In this document: positions 1-7,845 of the stretch, piece by piece
How the letters are laid out: each line of letters opens with the position of its first letter
Numbering within the stretch: position 1 is the stretch's first letter
Origin: Vicingus serpentipes
Lineage (GTDB): Bacteria > Bacteroidota > Bacteroidia > Flavobacteriales_E > Vicingaceae
DNA length: 64,000 nt
Direction: 5' to 3'
NCBI RefSeq assembly: GCF_007993035.1
Contig: NZ_VOOS01000004.1
Span: 124,001-188,000 of the forward strand
The notes under the pieces: generated by a model
What the model saw: only the letters and a program-made list of their open reading frames with translations
What the model was told of the DNA's origin: nothing
Databases searched by the model: none
Translations under genes and position numbers: made by a program

Positions 1-181
1 CAGAAACTAACACTATAGACTTCTTAGTTAAAACCTTATTGTTTGAAATTTTAGAGGGAATAATTAAAGCAGACTCATCTTCTATTTGAAGCAATTTTAA
101 AGTATTAGATTTTAAAATAGTATCAACATTGTTTTGTTGAAGTATAGAATCTTGTTGCTGGTATGTCTGATTTATTTTCAA
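1..181 (-). CDS. Partial gene, N-terminal end only, unknown product
   Basis: A minus-strand frame is open from about 181 to the window edge, reading KINQTYQQQDSILQQNN followed by a polar stretch. No ATG occurs in the visible part. The frame is closed upstream by an in-frame TGA, so the start must be the TTG at 181-179, another rare codon, or a later codon outside the window. A good -7 promoter box sits just upstream at 196-189, which supports a real transcript. No family is recognised and no signal peptide is visible. Confidence 0.4.
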   Translation of the reverse strand, partial: MKINQTYQQQDSILQQNNVDTILKSNTLKLLQIEDESALIIPSKISNNKVLTKKSIVLVS

Positions 182-188
182 TATGATA

Positions 189-215
189 CAAAGATATACT
201 ATTCCTCTTCAACAA
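189..215 (-). promoter_or_regulatory. Bacteroidota-type promoter
   Basis: On the minus strand TATCTTTG (196-189) matches the Bacteroidota -7 consensus TAnnTTTG, with a TTG at 215-213 about 16 bases upstream, close to the usual -33 spacing. Transcription would start near 182 and run into the partial gene at the window edge. Confidence 0.5.
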
Positions 216-217
216 AA

Positions 218-248
218 AAAGCCTTTCTTACTAACTAAGAAAGGCTTT
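218..248 (-). terminator. Rho-independent terminator of the exbB/exbD operon
   Basis: A perfect 13-bp inverted repeat (218-230 paired with 236-248) encloses a 5-base loop. Read on the minus strand it is followed by a run of T (220-214). It lies 22 bases after the stop of the last exbD gene and closes the minus-strand operon that begins at 2628. Confidence 0.85.
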
Positions 249-269
249 AATTATAAATTAAACTTTATA

Positions 270-746
270 TTAATCTAAAATTTTATCAGTTTTTTTAGTT
301 GAGTAGTTAATTTTTAATGCGTTAACTTTTCTCAACTCTTGCTTTACTTCTGTTACAATACCCATTTTAGTATCTTGATCTACTTTTAATGACCAAGTAA
401 CTAAATTACGCTCGGCCTCATCTCTTTTATCTTTTTCCATTTCAACGAATTGAAAAAGATCTTCTTTAGTTGCAAACGCATCATTTAGCTGAATACGAGG
501 TGCAGTACCGAATGAAGCTTGTAAAGATTTAATAGGTTCACCAATGTAAATGTAACTTACTAATGATTTACGTTCTAATTTTTCAACTTCAGTAGCCTTT
601 GGTGTTACCACCTTAACTTTTAAAGTTGTTTCTCTCATAGTTGTGGTAACCATAAAGAAGAATAAAAGCATAAATACAATATCAGGTAAAGCGGCAGTGT
701 TAACTGCTGGTTGACTTTTATTTCCTTTTTTTCTAAATTTTGACAT
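270..746 (-). CDS. exbD: ExbD/TolR family biopolymer transport protein (second copy)
   Basis: Inner-membrane subunit of a proton-driven energiser that couples the proton motive force to outer-membrane or periplasmic work, together with ExbB/TolQ. The 158-aa protein has a short cytoplasmic N-terminus, one membrane helix (about residues 17-37) with the expected membrane aspartate (D22, in LPDIVFMLLFFF), and a periplasmic domain. It is the last gene of the minus-strand operon exbB, small membrane protein, exbD, exbD, and its start codon overlaps the stop of the preceding exbD by one base. Paired exbD genes are common in Bacteroidota. Which transporter this system powers cannot be read from the sequence because no tonB-like gene is adjacent. 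Confidence 0.9.
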   Translation of the reverse strand: MSKFRKKGNKSQPAVNTAALPDIVFMLLFFFMVTTTMRETTLKVKVVTPKATEVEKLERKSLVSYIYIGEPIKSLQASFGTAPRIQLNDAFATKEDLFQFVEMEKDKRDEAERNLVTWSLKVDQDTKMGIVTEVKQELRKVNALKINYSTKKTDKILD

Positions 747-1348
747 TAGTTAGCCCCTCCCACAGCTTTAGGTTCAGCCTCAGAAATTCTTTGAGGATAA
801 ATTGCTTTAATTGCTTTGTATTGTTGTCCTATTAGCTCTGAAGATTCAGATTGAGCAACTAGTTCGTCATAAGATTTACCAAACTTCTGATTAGCTAATT
901 CATTTCTCAATTCACTATATGCACCAATTAATTCATTTTGAACTTTAATGTACATCTCATAAGAAGTCCCATTATCATTCTGTAATGAAATAATTTGTTT
1001 AGAAACTTCCATTTGTCCAAAAACAGGAACTTCTTCTATTTTAAACTCAGGCATTTCAGGATTGTTTTTATCTCCTTTGATAAATTCCTTTGCTTTTGCT
1101 CTCAATTCAGATACTTGAATGTAATCTCCTTCTACTAATAGTTGGTCATTTGCATTTACCAAAACCTCAAAAATATTACGTTGCTTAACATCAATATCTT
1201 CTGGATTATCCTCTGGTGGAGGTGGTAATTTTCTAATTAAACCTGTATCTGTATCCATCGTAGTAGTTACCAAGAAGAAAATCAAAAGCAAGAAAGCGAT
1301 ATCCGCCATCGAACCGGCATTTATTTCAGATATTTCTCTTTTAGCCAT
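746..1348 (-). CDS. exbD: ExbD/TolR family biopolymer transport protein (first copy)
   Basis: ExbD-type subunit of the same proton-channel complex. The protein has 200 aa, with the membrane helix at about residues 12-31 and the conserved aspartate at D16 (SMADIAFLLLIFFLVTTT). The periplasmic region is longer than usual and includes a Pro-rich segment just after the helix and a charged C-terminal half. It begins 9 bases after the small membrane-protein gene and overlaps the next exbD by one base, so the two are probably translationally coupled. The two ExbD proteins are clearly diverged outside the membrane helix, so they may form a heteromeric stator (inference). Confidence 0.9.
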   Translation of the reverse strand: MAKREISEINAGSMADIAFLLLIFFLVTTTMDTDTGLIRKLPPPPEDNPEDIDVKQRNIFEVLVNANDQLLVEGDYIQVSELRAKAKEFIKGDKNNPEMPEFKIEEVPVFGQMEVSKQIISLQNDNGTSYEMYIKVQNELIGAYSELRNELANQKFGKSYDELVAQSESSELIGQQYKAIKAIYPQRISEAEPKAVGGAN

Positions 1349-1357
1349 ATCAGGTTT

Positions 1358-1768
1358 TTATTTTAACATTTTTGAAACTTCAGCAAATATTACAGCACCA
1401 ATTGCTCCGGCACCCATAATGTAAAAAGCGATTAAACCAGTTTCTGATTGTTTAGAAGTTGAACCATCAGCTAATAATACACCATCAAGTGTGAAATATT
1501 CTTCACTACCTGCAAGTGCATAACTAATACCTACAACAACTAATAAACCAACCACTCCAATTAATGCATTTTTTGCTCCTTTCGGATTTTGTGCCATTGT
1601 TAATACTGGAAATACTACAGCTGTAAGTGCAGCGATTGCCAATAAAACATAGCACCAAGTAATTAACAAACCTTCTGAAACCACACCAGCAAAAAACAAT
1701 ACGCTTAATACTGCTGATAGTCCTAATAAGGCTATTAATATTGTACTAAATAACTTATTGTTACCCAT
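1358..1768 (-). CDS. Small polytopic membrane protein of the exbB/exbD operon
   Basis: A 136-aa protein with about four hydrophobic helices (near residues 8-30, 33-57, 66-88 and 110-133) and no charged catalytic motif. It lies between exbB (8 bases upstream) and the first exbD (9 bases downstream) on the same strand. A small hydrophobic protein in this position is a recurring feature of Bacteroidota ExbB/ExbD clusters, so it is probably an accessory part of the complex. No characterised family is recognised and no function is assigned. Confidence 0.8.
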   Translation of the reverse strand: MGNNKLFSTILIALLGLSAVLSVLFFAGVVSEGLLITWCYVLLAIAALTAVVFPVLTMAQNPKGAKNALIGVVGLLVVVGISYALAGSEEYFTLDGVLLADGSTSKQSETGLIAFYIMGAGAIGAVIFAEVSKMLK

Positions 1769-1776
1769 GTTGTTTT

Positions 1777-2628
1777 TTATTTATTTGATAATTCGTTTTT
1801 AACTAATAAATCAATTAAAGAAATAGAAGCATTTTCCATGTCATTAACTAAGCTATCTACTTTTGCAACGATATAATTATAAAAGATTTGAAGAATAATT
1901 GCAACAATCAAACCAAATACAGTTGTTAACAAGGCTACTTTAATACCATCTGCAACTACTGCTGGAGAAATATCTCCCGCTGCTGCAATCGCATCAAAAG
2001 CTCCAATCATACCAATTACTGTCCCCATAAATCCAAGCATAGGAGCCAAAGCAATGAATAACGAAATCCAAGAAATTCCTTTCTCTAATAATCCCATTTG
2101 AACACCACCATAAGAAACTACTGATTTTTCAACCATGTCAATTCCTTCATGACTTCTGTCTAAACCTTGGTAAAAGATACTAGCAACAGGACCTTTTGTA
2201 TTTCTACAAACTTCTTTAGCAGCATCAACACCACCCGAAGCTAAAGCTGATTCAATACCAGATAATAACTTGTTAGTGTTAGTTGTTGACATGTTTAAGT
2301 ATATAATTCTTTCAATAACAATTGCTAAACCTAAAATCAAACAAACTAATACAATCCCCATAAATCCAGGACCACCTTCAATAAATTTTTGTTTGATAAT
2401 TTGAGTAAAAGATTCGTCTGCAGCAGGAGCAACTTCTTCTTCCATTGCTGCTGGCTCTTCAATTGGAGCAGCATCTTCAACTACTTCTTCTGCTGGAGCT
2501 TCTTCCATTACTTCTTCGCCTTCAGCAACTACTTCTTCTGTAGCAGTTTCATCTTGTGCATAAACTGTGTTTAACATTCCGAAGCTTAAAAAGCCTGTAA
2601 TTGTTAATAGTGCAAATAACTTTTTCAT
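1777..2628 (-). CDS. exbB: MotA/TolQ/ExbB proton channel family protein
   Basis: Proton-channel subunit of the ExbB/ExbD energiser, inner membrane. The start is placed at the ATG at 2628 (283 aa), because the protein then begins with a cleavable-looking signal sequence (MKKLFALLTITGFL..YAQ). A longer open frame reaching 2769 adds residues that look like translated leader. After the signal comes a stretch of about 45 residues rich in Glu, Ala and Pro, then a first helix near 75-95 and the conserved pair of helices near 185-280 typical of MotA/TolQ/ExbB. The acidic periplasmic extension is seen in Bacteroidota ExbB proteins but not in the E. coli type. It is the first gene of the operon. The 180 bases upstream (2629-2808) hold no other gene and presumably its promoter, although I see no exact -7 box there. 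Confidence 0.9.
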   Translation of the reverse strand: MKKLFALLTITGFLSFGMLNTVYAQDETATEEVVAEGEEVMEEAPAEEVVEDAAPIEEPAAMEEEVAPAADESFTQIIKQKFIEGGPGFMGIVLVCLILGLAIVIERIIYLNMSTTNTNKLLSGIESALASGGVDAAKEVCRNTKGPVASIFYQGLDRSHEGIDMVEKSVVSYGGVQMGLLEKGISWISLFIALAPMLGFMGTVIGMIGAFDAIAAAGDISPAVVADGIKVALLTTVFGLIVAIILQIFYNYIVAKVDSLVNDMENASISLIDLLVKNELSNK

Positions 2629-2808
2629 AGAGTTTAATTGTTTGTTATCTATCTTATTTAATTTAATAATAAATGATTTTGGATGCCAAGTTACAAAAAA
2701 AATTATTCCATTGTTAATTTTTTTTATTATCGTTATGTTAACGGTTCTTTTTCTCGATAAAAGGGACAAAAAACAACTAACATTAAACGCTTGTATCTAT
2801 TTCATATT

Positions 2809-4062
2809 CTATAGGTTAAATGTTTTTTTAACTTTAGCTACATAGTCTAATTCTTCCCATGGAAATAATTTAACTTTTATTTTTTTCACTTTTCCAGAAC
2901 CATCTGTAAATTGTTTTTCAACTGTTTCACAAGTTCTTCCCATGTGACCATATGCAGCAGTTTCTGAGTAAATAGGAGTTCTTAATTTAAATCTAGTTTC
3001 AATTGCATAAGGACGCATATCAAAAAGCTTTTCTACTTTTTTAGCAATTTGTCCATCAGTTAATTTTACTTTAGAAGTACCATAGGTGTCGATAAAAATA
3101 CCCATCGGTTGAGCAACTCCAATTGCATAAGCAACTTGAACTAAAACCTCATCACACAAACCTGCTGCAACTAAATTTTTAGCGATATGACGTGTAGCAT
3201 AAGCAGCAGAACGGTCAACTTTACTTGGATCTTTTCCAGAAAATGCACCACCACCGTGAGCACCTTTTCCTCCATAAGTATCAACAATAATTTTTCTTCC
3301 TGTTAAACCTGTATCACCGTGAGGCCCACCAATTACAAATATTCCTGTTGGGTTGACATGATATTTAATTTTATCATTAAATAGTGCCTGAATATTTTTT
3401 GGCAATTGTTTTTTTACTCTTGGAATTAATATGTTGATTACATCTTCTTTAATCTTTTTCAGCATTTTAGCTTCCGTATCAAAATCATCGTGTTGAGTAG
3501 AAACAACAATAGCATCAATTCTAATTGGCGTATTATCATCATCGTATTCTATTGTTACTTGAGATTTTGCATCTGGACGTAAATAGTTAATTTCTTTTCC
3601 TTCTCTTCTCAATACTGCTAACTCTTTTAGTAACATGTGAGAAATTTGAAGTGCCAAAGGCATATAATTTTCTGTTTCGTTAGTTGCATAACCAAACATC
3701 ATTCCCTGGTCTCCAGCTCCTTGATCTTCTTTCTTTTTACGCTCTACACCCTGGTTTATATCTGGTGATTGCTCGTGAATTGCAGAAAACACACCACAAG
3801 AGTTACCATCAAACATATACTCACTTTTAGTATAGCCAATCTTATTAATTACTTCTCTTGCTATTTTTTGAACATCTAAGTAAGTTTTTGATTTAACCTC
3901 TCCGGCTAAAACAACTTGACCTGTTGTTACTAAAGTTTCGCAAGCTACTTTCGATTCTGGATCAAAAGCTAAAAAGTTATCGATTAATGCATCTGAAATT
4001 TGATCAGCTACTTTATCTGGGTGCCCTTCTGACACTGATTCTGAGGTAAATAAATACGACAT
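2809..4062 (-). CDS. metK: S-adenosylmethionine synthetase
   Basis: Makes S-adenosylmethionine from methionine and ATP in the cytoplasm. The 417-aa protein shows the family signatures: GHPDK at 13-17, [12 protein letters not shown] at 115-126, and the [19 protein letters not shown] loop at about 270-290. The length matches the Bacteroidota form, which is longer than the E. coli enzyme. The start ATG at 4062 gives the canonical N-terminus [15 protein letters not shown]. It stands alone on the minus strand and has a 60-base leader downstream of a SAM-II-type riboswitch, which would let its product repress it. Confidence 0.97.
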   Translation of the reverse strand: MSYLFTSESVSEGHPDKVADQISDALIDNFLAFDPESKVACETLVTTGQVVLAGEVKSKTYLDVQKIAREVINKIGYTKSEYMFDGNSCGVFSAIHEQSPDINQGVERKKKEDQGAGDQGMMFGYATNETENYMPLALQISHMLLKELAVLRREGKEINYLRPDAKSQVTIEYDDDNTPIRIDAIVVSTQHDDFDTEAKMLKKIKEDVINILIPRVKKQLPKNIQALFNDKIKYHVNPTGIFVIGGPHGDTGLTGRKIIVDTYGGKGAHGGGAFSGKDPSKVDRSAAYATRHIAKNLVAAGLCDEVLVQVAYAIGVAQPMGIFIDTYGTSKVKLTDGQIAKKVEKLFDMRPYAIETRFKLRTPIYSETAAYGHMGRTCETVEKQFTDGSGKVKKIKVKLFPWEELDYVAKVKKTFNL

Positions 4063-4123
4063 TTTATATTGTTTTTTTAGTTGTTAAAACGAAATGTCGG
4101 CCGAGAGCAATTAGAAAAATACA

Positions 4124-4170
4124 ATTTTAGCTTTTTTTTCTGTGGTCGCAAGCAGCCAAATCATTCCACA
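4124..4170 (-). promoter_or_regulatory. SAM-II (SAM_alpha) type riboswitch in the metK leader
   Basis: Read on the minus strand, TGTGG (4170-4166) pairs with CCACA (4145-4141) to form P1 around a 20-base loop containing TGATTTGGC and GCTTGC. A tail of A residues then leads to AGCTAAA (4132-4126), which can pair over 7 bp (one G-U) with TTTGGCT in the loop (4160-4154). This is the H-type pseudoknot of the SAM-II class, including its conserved GCUAAAA tail. The element ends about 60 bases before the metK start, the expected place for feedback control by S-adenosylmethionine. SAM-II is best known from Alphaproteobacteria. No terminator hairpin follows, so control of translation seems more likely than attenuation. 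Confidence 0.82.
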
Positions 4171-4183
4171 TTTAATTCGACAA

Positions 4184-4191
4184 CAAAATAA
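4184..4191 (-). promoter_or_regulatory. Possible -7 box for metK
   Basis: TTATTTTG on the minus strand (4191-4184) matches seven of eight positions of TAnnTTTG. Transcription starting 6-8 bases later, near 4177, would begin immediately 5' of the riboswitch aptamer, which is where it would need to be. No clear -33 TTG is present. Confidence 0.45.
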
Positions 4192-4230
4192 AGGAATTTT
4201 TATTTTACTTATCGTTAATTCTATAATTTT

Positions 4231-5133
4231 TTATTTTGTTAATGATTTGAAAACATTCTCTAACGATTGGGTTTCTTTTTGCATTGTTAAAACAGTTAAA
4301 TCATGTTTCATTGCAAATTGAAAAATGTTGTTTCTTACATTATCTGCTTTTATTTCCATCACCAAAACAGTCTCAGATTTTTGAGCAATTTTTGTTACTC
4401 CTTCAATTTTTTCTAATTGTTTATTATCTATCGGTTTATCAAATTCTACAGTAACAACAATACCTTGTTTGTTTCGTTGTTGTAATTCTTTTGTGGTTTC
4501 GTTGGCTACAATTACACCTTTATTTACAATAATTGTTTTATCACAAATTGCTTCAACCTCTTGCATAATATGAGTCGAAAGCATAATTGTTTTTTCTTTC
4601 CCTATCTCTTTTATTAGATTTCTTATCTCTTCTAGTTGATTTGGATCTAAGCCTGTAGTAGGTTCATCTAATATCAACACTTTTGGATTGTGTATCATTG
4701 CTTGGGCTAATCCCACTCTTTGTCTATACCCTTTAGATAAAGCTCCTATTTTTTTGTTTTGCTCCAAGCCTAATCCAACCATATCAACCATTTCTTTTAC
4801 ACGAGCTCTTCTGTTGTCAATTTTATAAACTCCTCCAACAAAATCTAGATATTCTTTAACATACATGTCTAAATAAAGAGGATTATGTTCTGGTAAATAC
4901 CCTACATTTCGTTTTACATCAATTGGATCTTCTGTTACATCATAACCACAAACTTTAATTATTCCACTAGTTTGCGGAATAAAACAAGTTATGATTTTCA
5001 TCATTGTGGATTTCCCTGCTCCATTTGGACCTAAAAAACCAACAATTTCACCACCTCCAATTTCAAATGAAACATCGTTTAAGGCTTTTTGCTCGCCATA
5101 AATTTTTGTAACATTTTTTACTTCTATTGACAT
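4231..5133 (-). CDS. gldA: ABC transporter ATP-binding protein GldA
   Basis: ATPase of the GldA/GldF/GldG ABC transporter linked to gliding motility in Flavobacteriia. With the start at 5133 (MSIEVKNVTKIYG) it has 300 aa; a longer frame to 5169 adds 12 residues that do not resemble the family. Walker A is GPNGAGKST (35-43), the signature is LSKGYRQRVGLAQ (about 134-146), and Walker B is VLILDEPTTGLD (about 155-166). The stretch GYLPEHNPLYLDMYVKEYL is typical of GldA. The permease genes gldF and gldG are not in the window, so the assignment rests on similarity to the GldA subfamily. It is divergent from rsgA. Confidence 0.85.
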   Translation of the reverse strand: MSIEVKNVTKIYGEQKALNDVSFEIGGGEIVGFLGPNGAGKSTMMKIITCFIPQTSGIIKVCGYDVTEDPIDVKRNVGYLPEHNPLYLDMYVKEYLDFVGGVYKIDNRRARVKEMVDMVGLGLEQNKKIGALSKGYRQRVGLAQAMIHNPKVLILDEPTTGLDPNQLEEIRNLIKEIGKEKTIMLSTHIMQEVEAICDKTIIVNKGVIVANETTKELQQRNKQGIVVTVEFDKPIDNKQLEKIEGVTKIAQKSETVLVMEIKADNVRNNIFQFAMKHDLTVLTMQKETQSLENVFKSLTK

Positions 5134-5194
5134 ATTAAATGCTTTATTATTGTAATACGAAAGTACCAATTTTAGCTTAAAGCATTTAATTCTT

Positions 5195-5202
5195 TAACTT
5201 TG
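5195..5202 (+). promoter_or_regulatory. -7 box for rsgA
   Basis: TAACTTTG matches TAnnTTTG exactly. Transcription would start near 5208, giving a leader of about a dozen bases before the TTG start of rsgA. No convincing -33 TTG is seen. Confidence 0.6.
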
Positions 5203-5220
5203 ATTTTTTAAAATTATACA

Positions 5221-6153
5221 TTGCAAGGAATCGTTATAAAATCTACCGGAAGTTGGTACTCAGTTCGTTTAGAAAATGAAAAGCAAGTTGACGCCCGAAT
5301 TCAAGGTAAATTTAGGATAAAAGGAATTAAAACAACCAACCCTGTTGCTGTTGGAGACATTGTAACATTAAAAGAAACGGAAGAGAATTATGTAATTACC
5401 GATATTCAAGACAGGAAAAATTACGTCATCAGAAAATCGGTTAACCTTTCTAAACGTTCGCACATTATTGCTGCCAACATCGACCAAGCTTTGTTAATTG
5501 TTACGCTAAGCCACCCTACAACTTATACTGGTTTTATCGACCGTTTTTTAATTACCGCAGAGGCTTACCATATCCCTACTATTATTGTTTTTAATAAAAT
5601 AGACATCTATACCGAAGCAGAAAAAGAAAAACTTACTAAGTTGATGGCTATATATACCAAAATTGGCTATAAATGTGTTGCTATTTCTGCATTAAAAGAA
5701 GCTAATATTGAAGAACTAAAAACAATAATGAAAGATAAAACTTCTGTAGTTTCAGGACATTCGGGAGTAGGGAAATCGACTTTATTAAACTGTATTGAAC
5801 CTAAACTGAAATTAAAAACTTCTGAAATTTCAGAGTCTCACTCACAAGGAAAACACACCACCACTTTTGCAGAAATGTACGAGCTTAATTTTGGTGGATT
5901 CATTATTGATACCCCTGGTGTTAAAGCGTTTGGTTTGATTGATTTTGATAAAAATGAACTCTCTCATTACTTTTTAGAGATGAGAGCGTTATTAAACGAA
6001 TGTCATTTTAATAATTGCCAGCACATTAACGAACCAAAATGTGCTATTAAAGCTGCTGTTTCTACTGGAGAAATTGAAGAGTTCAGATACAACAACTATA
6101 TTAGTATGTATACTGATGATGAGGAAGAAAATTATCGAGATAAAGGGTATTAA
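5221..6153 (+). CDS. rsgA: Ribosome small subunit-dependent GTPase A
   Basis: GTPase that helps 30S subunit maturation. The 310-aa protein has the OB-fold N-terminus, then the circularly permuted GTPase motifs in the order G4 (NKID, 125-128), G1 (GHSGVGKST, 179-187) and G3 (DTPG, 230-233). The C-terminal zinc site is C261, C266, H268, C274. The start is a TTG, chosen because the frame then begins MQGIVIKSTGSWYSV as in other RsgA proteins and a -7 box lies just upstream. It is followed after 2 bases by dtd and then by a gamma-carbonic anhydrase on the same strand. Confidence 0.95.
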   Translation: MQGIVIKSTGSWYSVRLENEKQVDARIQGKFRIKGIKTTNPVAVGDIVTLKETEENYVITDIQDRKNYVIRKSVNLSKRSHIIAANIDQALLIVTLSHPTTYTGFIDRFLITAEAYHIPTIIVFNKIDIYTEAEKEKLTKLMAIYTKIGYKCVAISALKEANIEELKTIMKDKTSVVSGHSGVGKSTLLNCIEPKLKLKTSEISESHSQGKHTTTFAEMYELNFGGFIIDTPGVKAFGLIDFDKNELSHYFLEMRALLNECHFNNCQHINEPKCAIKAAVSTGEIEEFRYNNYISMYTDDEEENYRDKGY

Positions 6154-6155
6154 TT

Positions 6156-6608
6156 ATGAAAGTTGTCATCCAAAGAGTATCTGAAGCTTCTGTCACAGTT
6201 AATAAAATTGTTACAGGAAAAATTAATGCTGGCTTATTGGTATTGATAGGGTTTGAAGAAACAGACACACAAGAAGATATTGCTTGGATGAGTGGAAAAA
6301 TAACTCGTTTACGCATATTTGGCGATGATAATGAAAATATGAATTTATCTGTTAGTGATGTTGGTGGCGAAATTTTATTAATTAGTCAGTTTACTTTGCA
6401 CGCTAGCACAAAAAAAGGAAACAGACCCTCTTTTATTAAGGCCGCAAAACCCGATTTAGCAATACCTTTATACGAACAGTTTATACAACAGCTGGAAATA
6501 GATTTAGGCAAACCTATACAAACTGGCGAATTTGGTGCCGACATGAAAGTGGCATTAATTAACGATGGCCCCGTAACCATAACAATAGACAGTAAAAACA
6601 AAGAATAA
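6156..6608 (+). CDS. dtd: D-aminoacyl-tRNA deacylase
   Basis: Removes D-amino acids (and glycine from mischarged tRNA-Ala) from tRNA, a proofreading role in the cytoplasm. The 150-aa protein matches the family length and has the two active-site motifs SQFT (77-80) and GPVT (138-141), the latter holding the cross-subunit Gly-cisPro. It lies 2 bases after rsgA and 1 base before the carbonic anhydrase homologue, so the three form one transcription unit. Confidence 0.96.
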   Translation: MKVVIQRVSEASVTVNKIVTGKINAGLLVLIGFEETDTQEDIAWMSGKITRLRIFGDDNENMNLSVSDVGGEILLISQFTLHASTKKGNRPSFIKAAKPDLAIPLYEQFIQQLEIDLGKPIQTGEFGADMKVALINDGPVTITIDSKNKE

Positions 6609-6609
6609 A

Positions 6610-7122
6610 ATGGCTTTAATAAAAACAGTAAACGGAATAACTCCTGAGTTTGGCAATGATTGCTTTATAGCAGAAAACGCAACCCTAACTGGCGATATAA
6701 AAATGGGCGATAATTGCAGTATTTGGTTTAATGCTGTAATACGTGGCGATGTTCACTATATTAAAATGGGAAATAAAGTAAATGTGCAAGATGGAGCTGT
6801 AATACATGCTACTTACCAAAAATCACCAACTACAATTGGCAACAATGTTTCTATTGGGCACAATGCTTTGGTGCATGGTTGTACCATACACGATAATGTA
6901 TTAATTGGTATGGGGGCAATTGTTATGGACGATGTAGTTATTGAAAGCAACTCGATAGTTGGTGCTGGAGCTGTTGTAACCAAAGGAACACACATAGAAA
7001 GTGGTTGTGTTTATGCTGGTAACCCTGCTAAAAAAATTAAAGAAGTTGGTAAAGATTTATTAGAAGGAGAAATTAACCGAATTGCTGACAGTTATGTGAT
7101 GTATTCTGGTTGGTATAAGTAA
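6610..7122 (+). CDS. Gamma carbonic anhydrase family protein
   Basis: A 170-aa left-handed beta-helix protein with hexapeptide repeats. Histidines H66, H84 and H89 (in DGAVIHAT and IGHNALVHGC) are placed like the three zinc ligands of gamma-class carbonic anhydrases and of the related YrdA/PaaY proteins. The metal site looks intact, but many homologues have no measured CO2 hydratase activity, so the reaction is not certain. It is the third gene of the rsgA-dtd unit. Confidence 0.88.
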   Translation: MALIKTVNGITPEFGNDCFIAENATLTGDIKMGDNCSIWFNAVIRGDVHYIKMGNKVNVQDGAVIHATYQKSPTTIGNNVSIGHNALVHGCTIHDNVLIGMGAIVMDDVVIESNSIVGAGAVVTKGTHIESGCVYAGNPAKKIKEVGKDLLEGEINRIADSYVMYSGWYK

Positions 7123-7654
7123 TTTAATTTTTCATTTACATGAAGACTTTTTCTATAGCTTCCTTTATTCTTATTACTTTTTATGCAAATAGTTTTTTTG
7201 CACAAGGATGCAGCGATGCTGGTTTTTGTAGTATAGACGGAATAAAACAAAACAATGTAGAACAAAATTTGATAAATACTGCTACAATAGAACCTTTTAG
7301 CAACAATATTAAAACAGGAATATCTATTGGCAATACTAGGTATAACGTATGGATATTTAATTCATACCTTGCTTATTCTAGACAAATTAATAAGCAGTTG
7401 AGTTTTTCAATAAAAATGGATGGGCAATATCGTTTCGGTGAGCTTAATCAAGTATTTGGCTTTTCAGACCTAAGTCTTTCAATGTCTCAAAAATTATCAA
7501 AATCATTCGGAATTATCGCAGGGGGAAAAATACCGTTTAATGATGCGAATAATAAATATAAAGGTAACTCAATGCCAATGGCCTATCAGACAAGTTTAGG
7601 GTCTTATGATGCTATTCTTGGAGTACAATATGTTCAAGAAAAAATTTTTGTTGT

Positions 7655-7669
7655 CCTAGTCGGGCAACA
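7655..7669 (+). repeat. Left direct repeat of the insert
   Basis: CCTAGTCGGGCAACA matches the copy at 9731-9745 in 12 of 15 positions; the three mismatches are grouped in the middle. It lies inside a dyad in which GTTGTCC (7650-7656) can pair with GGGCAAC (7662-7668). Such paired half-sites around a short variable centre resemble the core site of a site-specific recombinase. Confidence 0.7.
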
Positions 7670-7682
7670 TTAAGAAAACGAA

Positions 7683-7726
7683 AACCCCGCAAAAACAGTA
7701 GTGTTCTTTTGTGGGGTTTCTTTTTG
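7683..7726 (+). terminator. Strong terminator at the left edge of the insert
   Basis: A 13-bp stem (7683-7695 with 7708-7720, one G-U pair) with CCCC/GGGG at its base closes a 12-base loop and is followed by CTTTTT. It lies just after the premature stop of the split gene and would block read-through from rsgA-dtd into the insert's own gene. Confidence 0.85.
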
Positions 7727-7740
7727 GTACAGGATTCGTT

Positions 7741-7753
7741 ACAGGGTTTTAAT
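7741..7753 (+). repeat. Left subterminal direct repeat
   Basis: TACAGGGTTTTAA is repeated exactly at 9618-9630. Two related TACAG words flank it (TACAGGATTCG at 7729 and TTACAGAACCC at 7764). Clustered short direct repeats set inside the ends are reminiscent of arm-type recombinase binding sites, but this is only a resemblance. Confidence 0.55.
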
Positions 7754-7845
7754 TAAAGTCATTACAGAACCCTACTTTCTAATGTCTTTATTTCTTTAAA
7801 ATAGAATTCTCATTATTTTAATATCTTGCGATAATTAAATACGAT

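Noticed and set aside
2629-2769. N-terminal extension of the ExbB protein (47 residues) and an opposing plus-strand frame at 2567-2845
   Set aside because: The extension precedes an obvious signal peptide, and both frames look like translated non-coding leader between metK and exbB.
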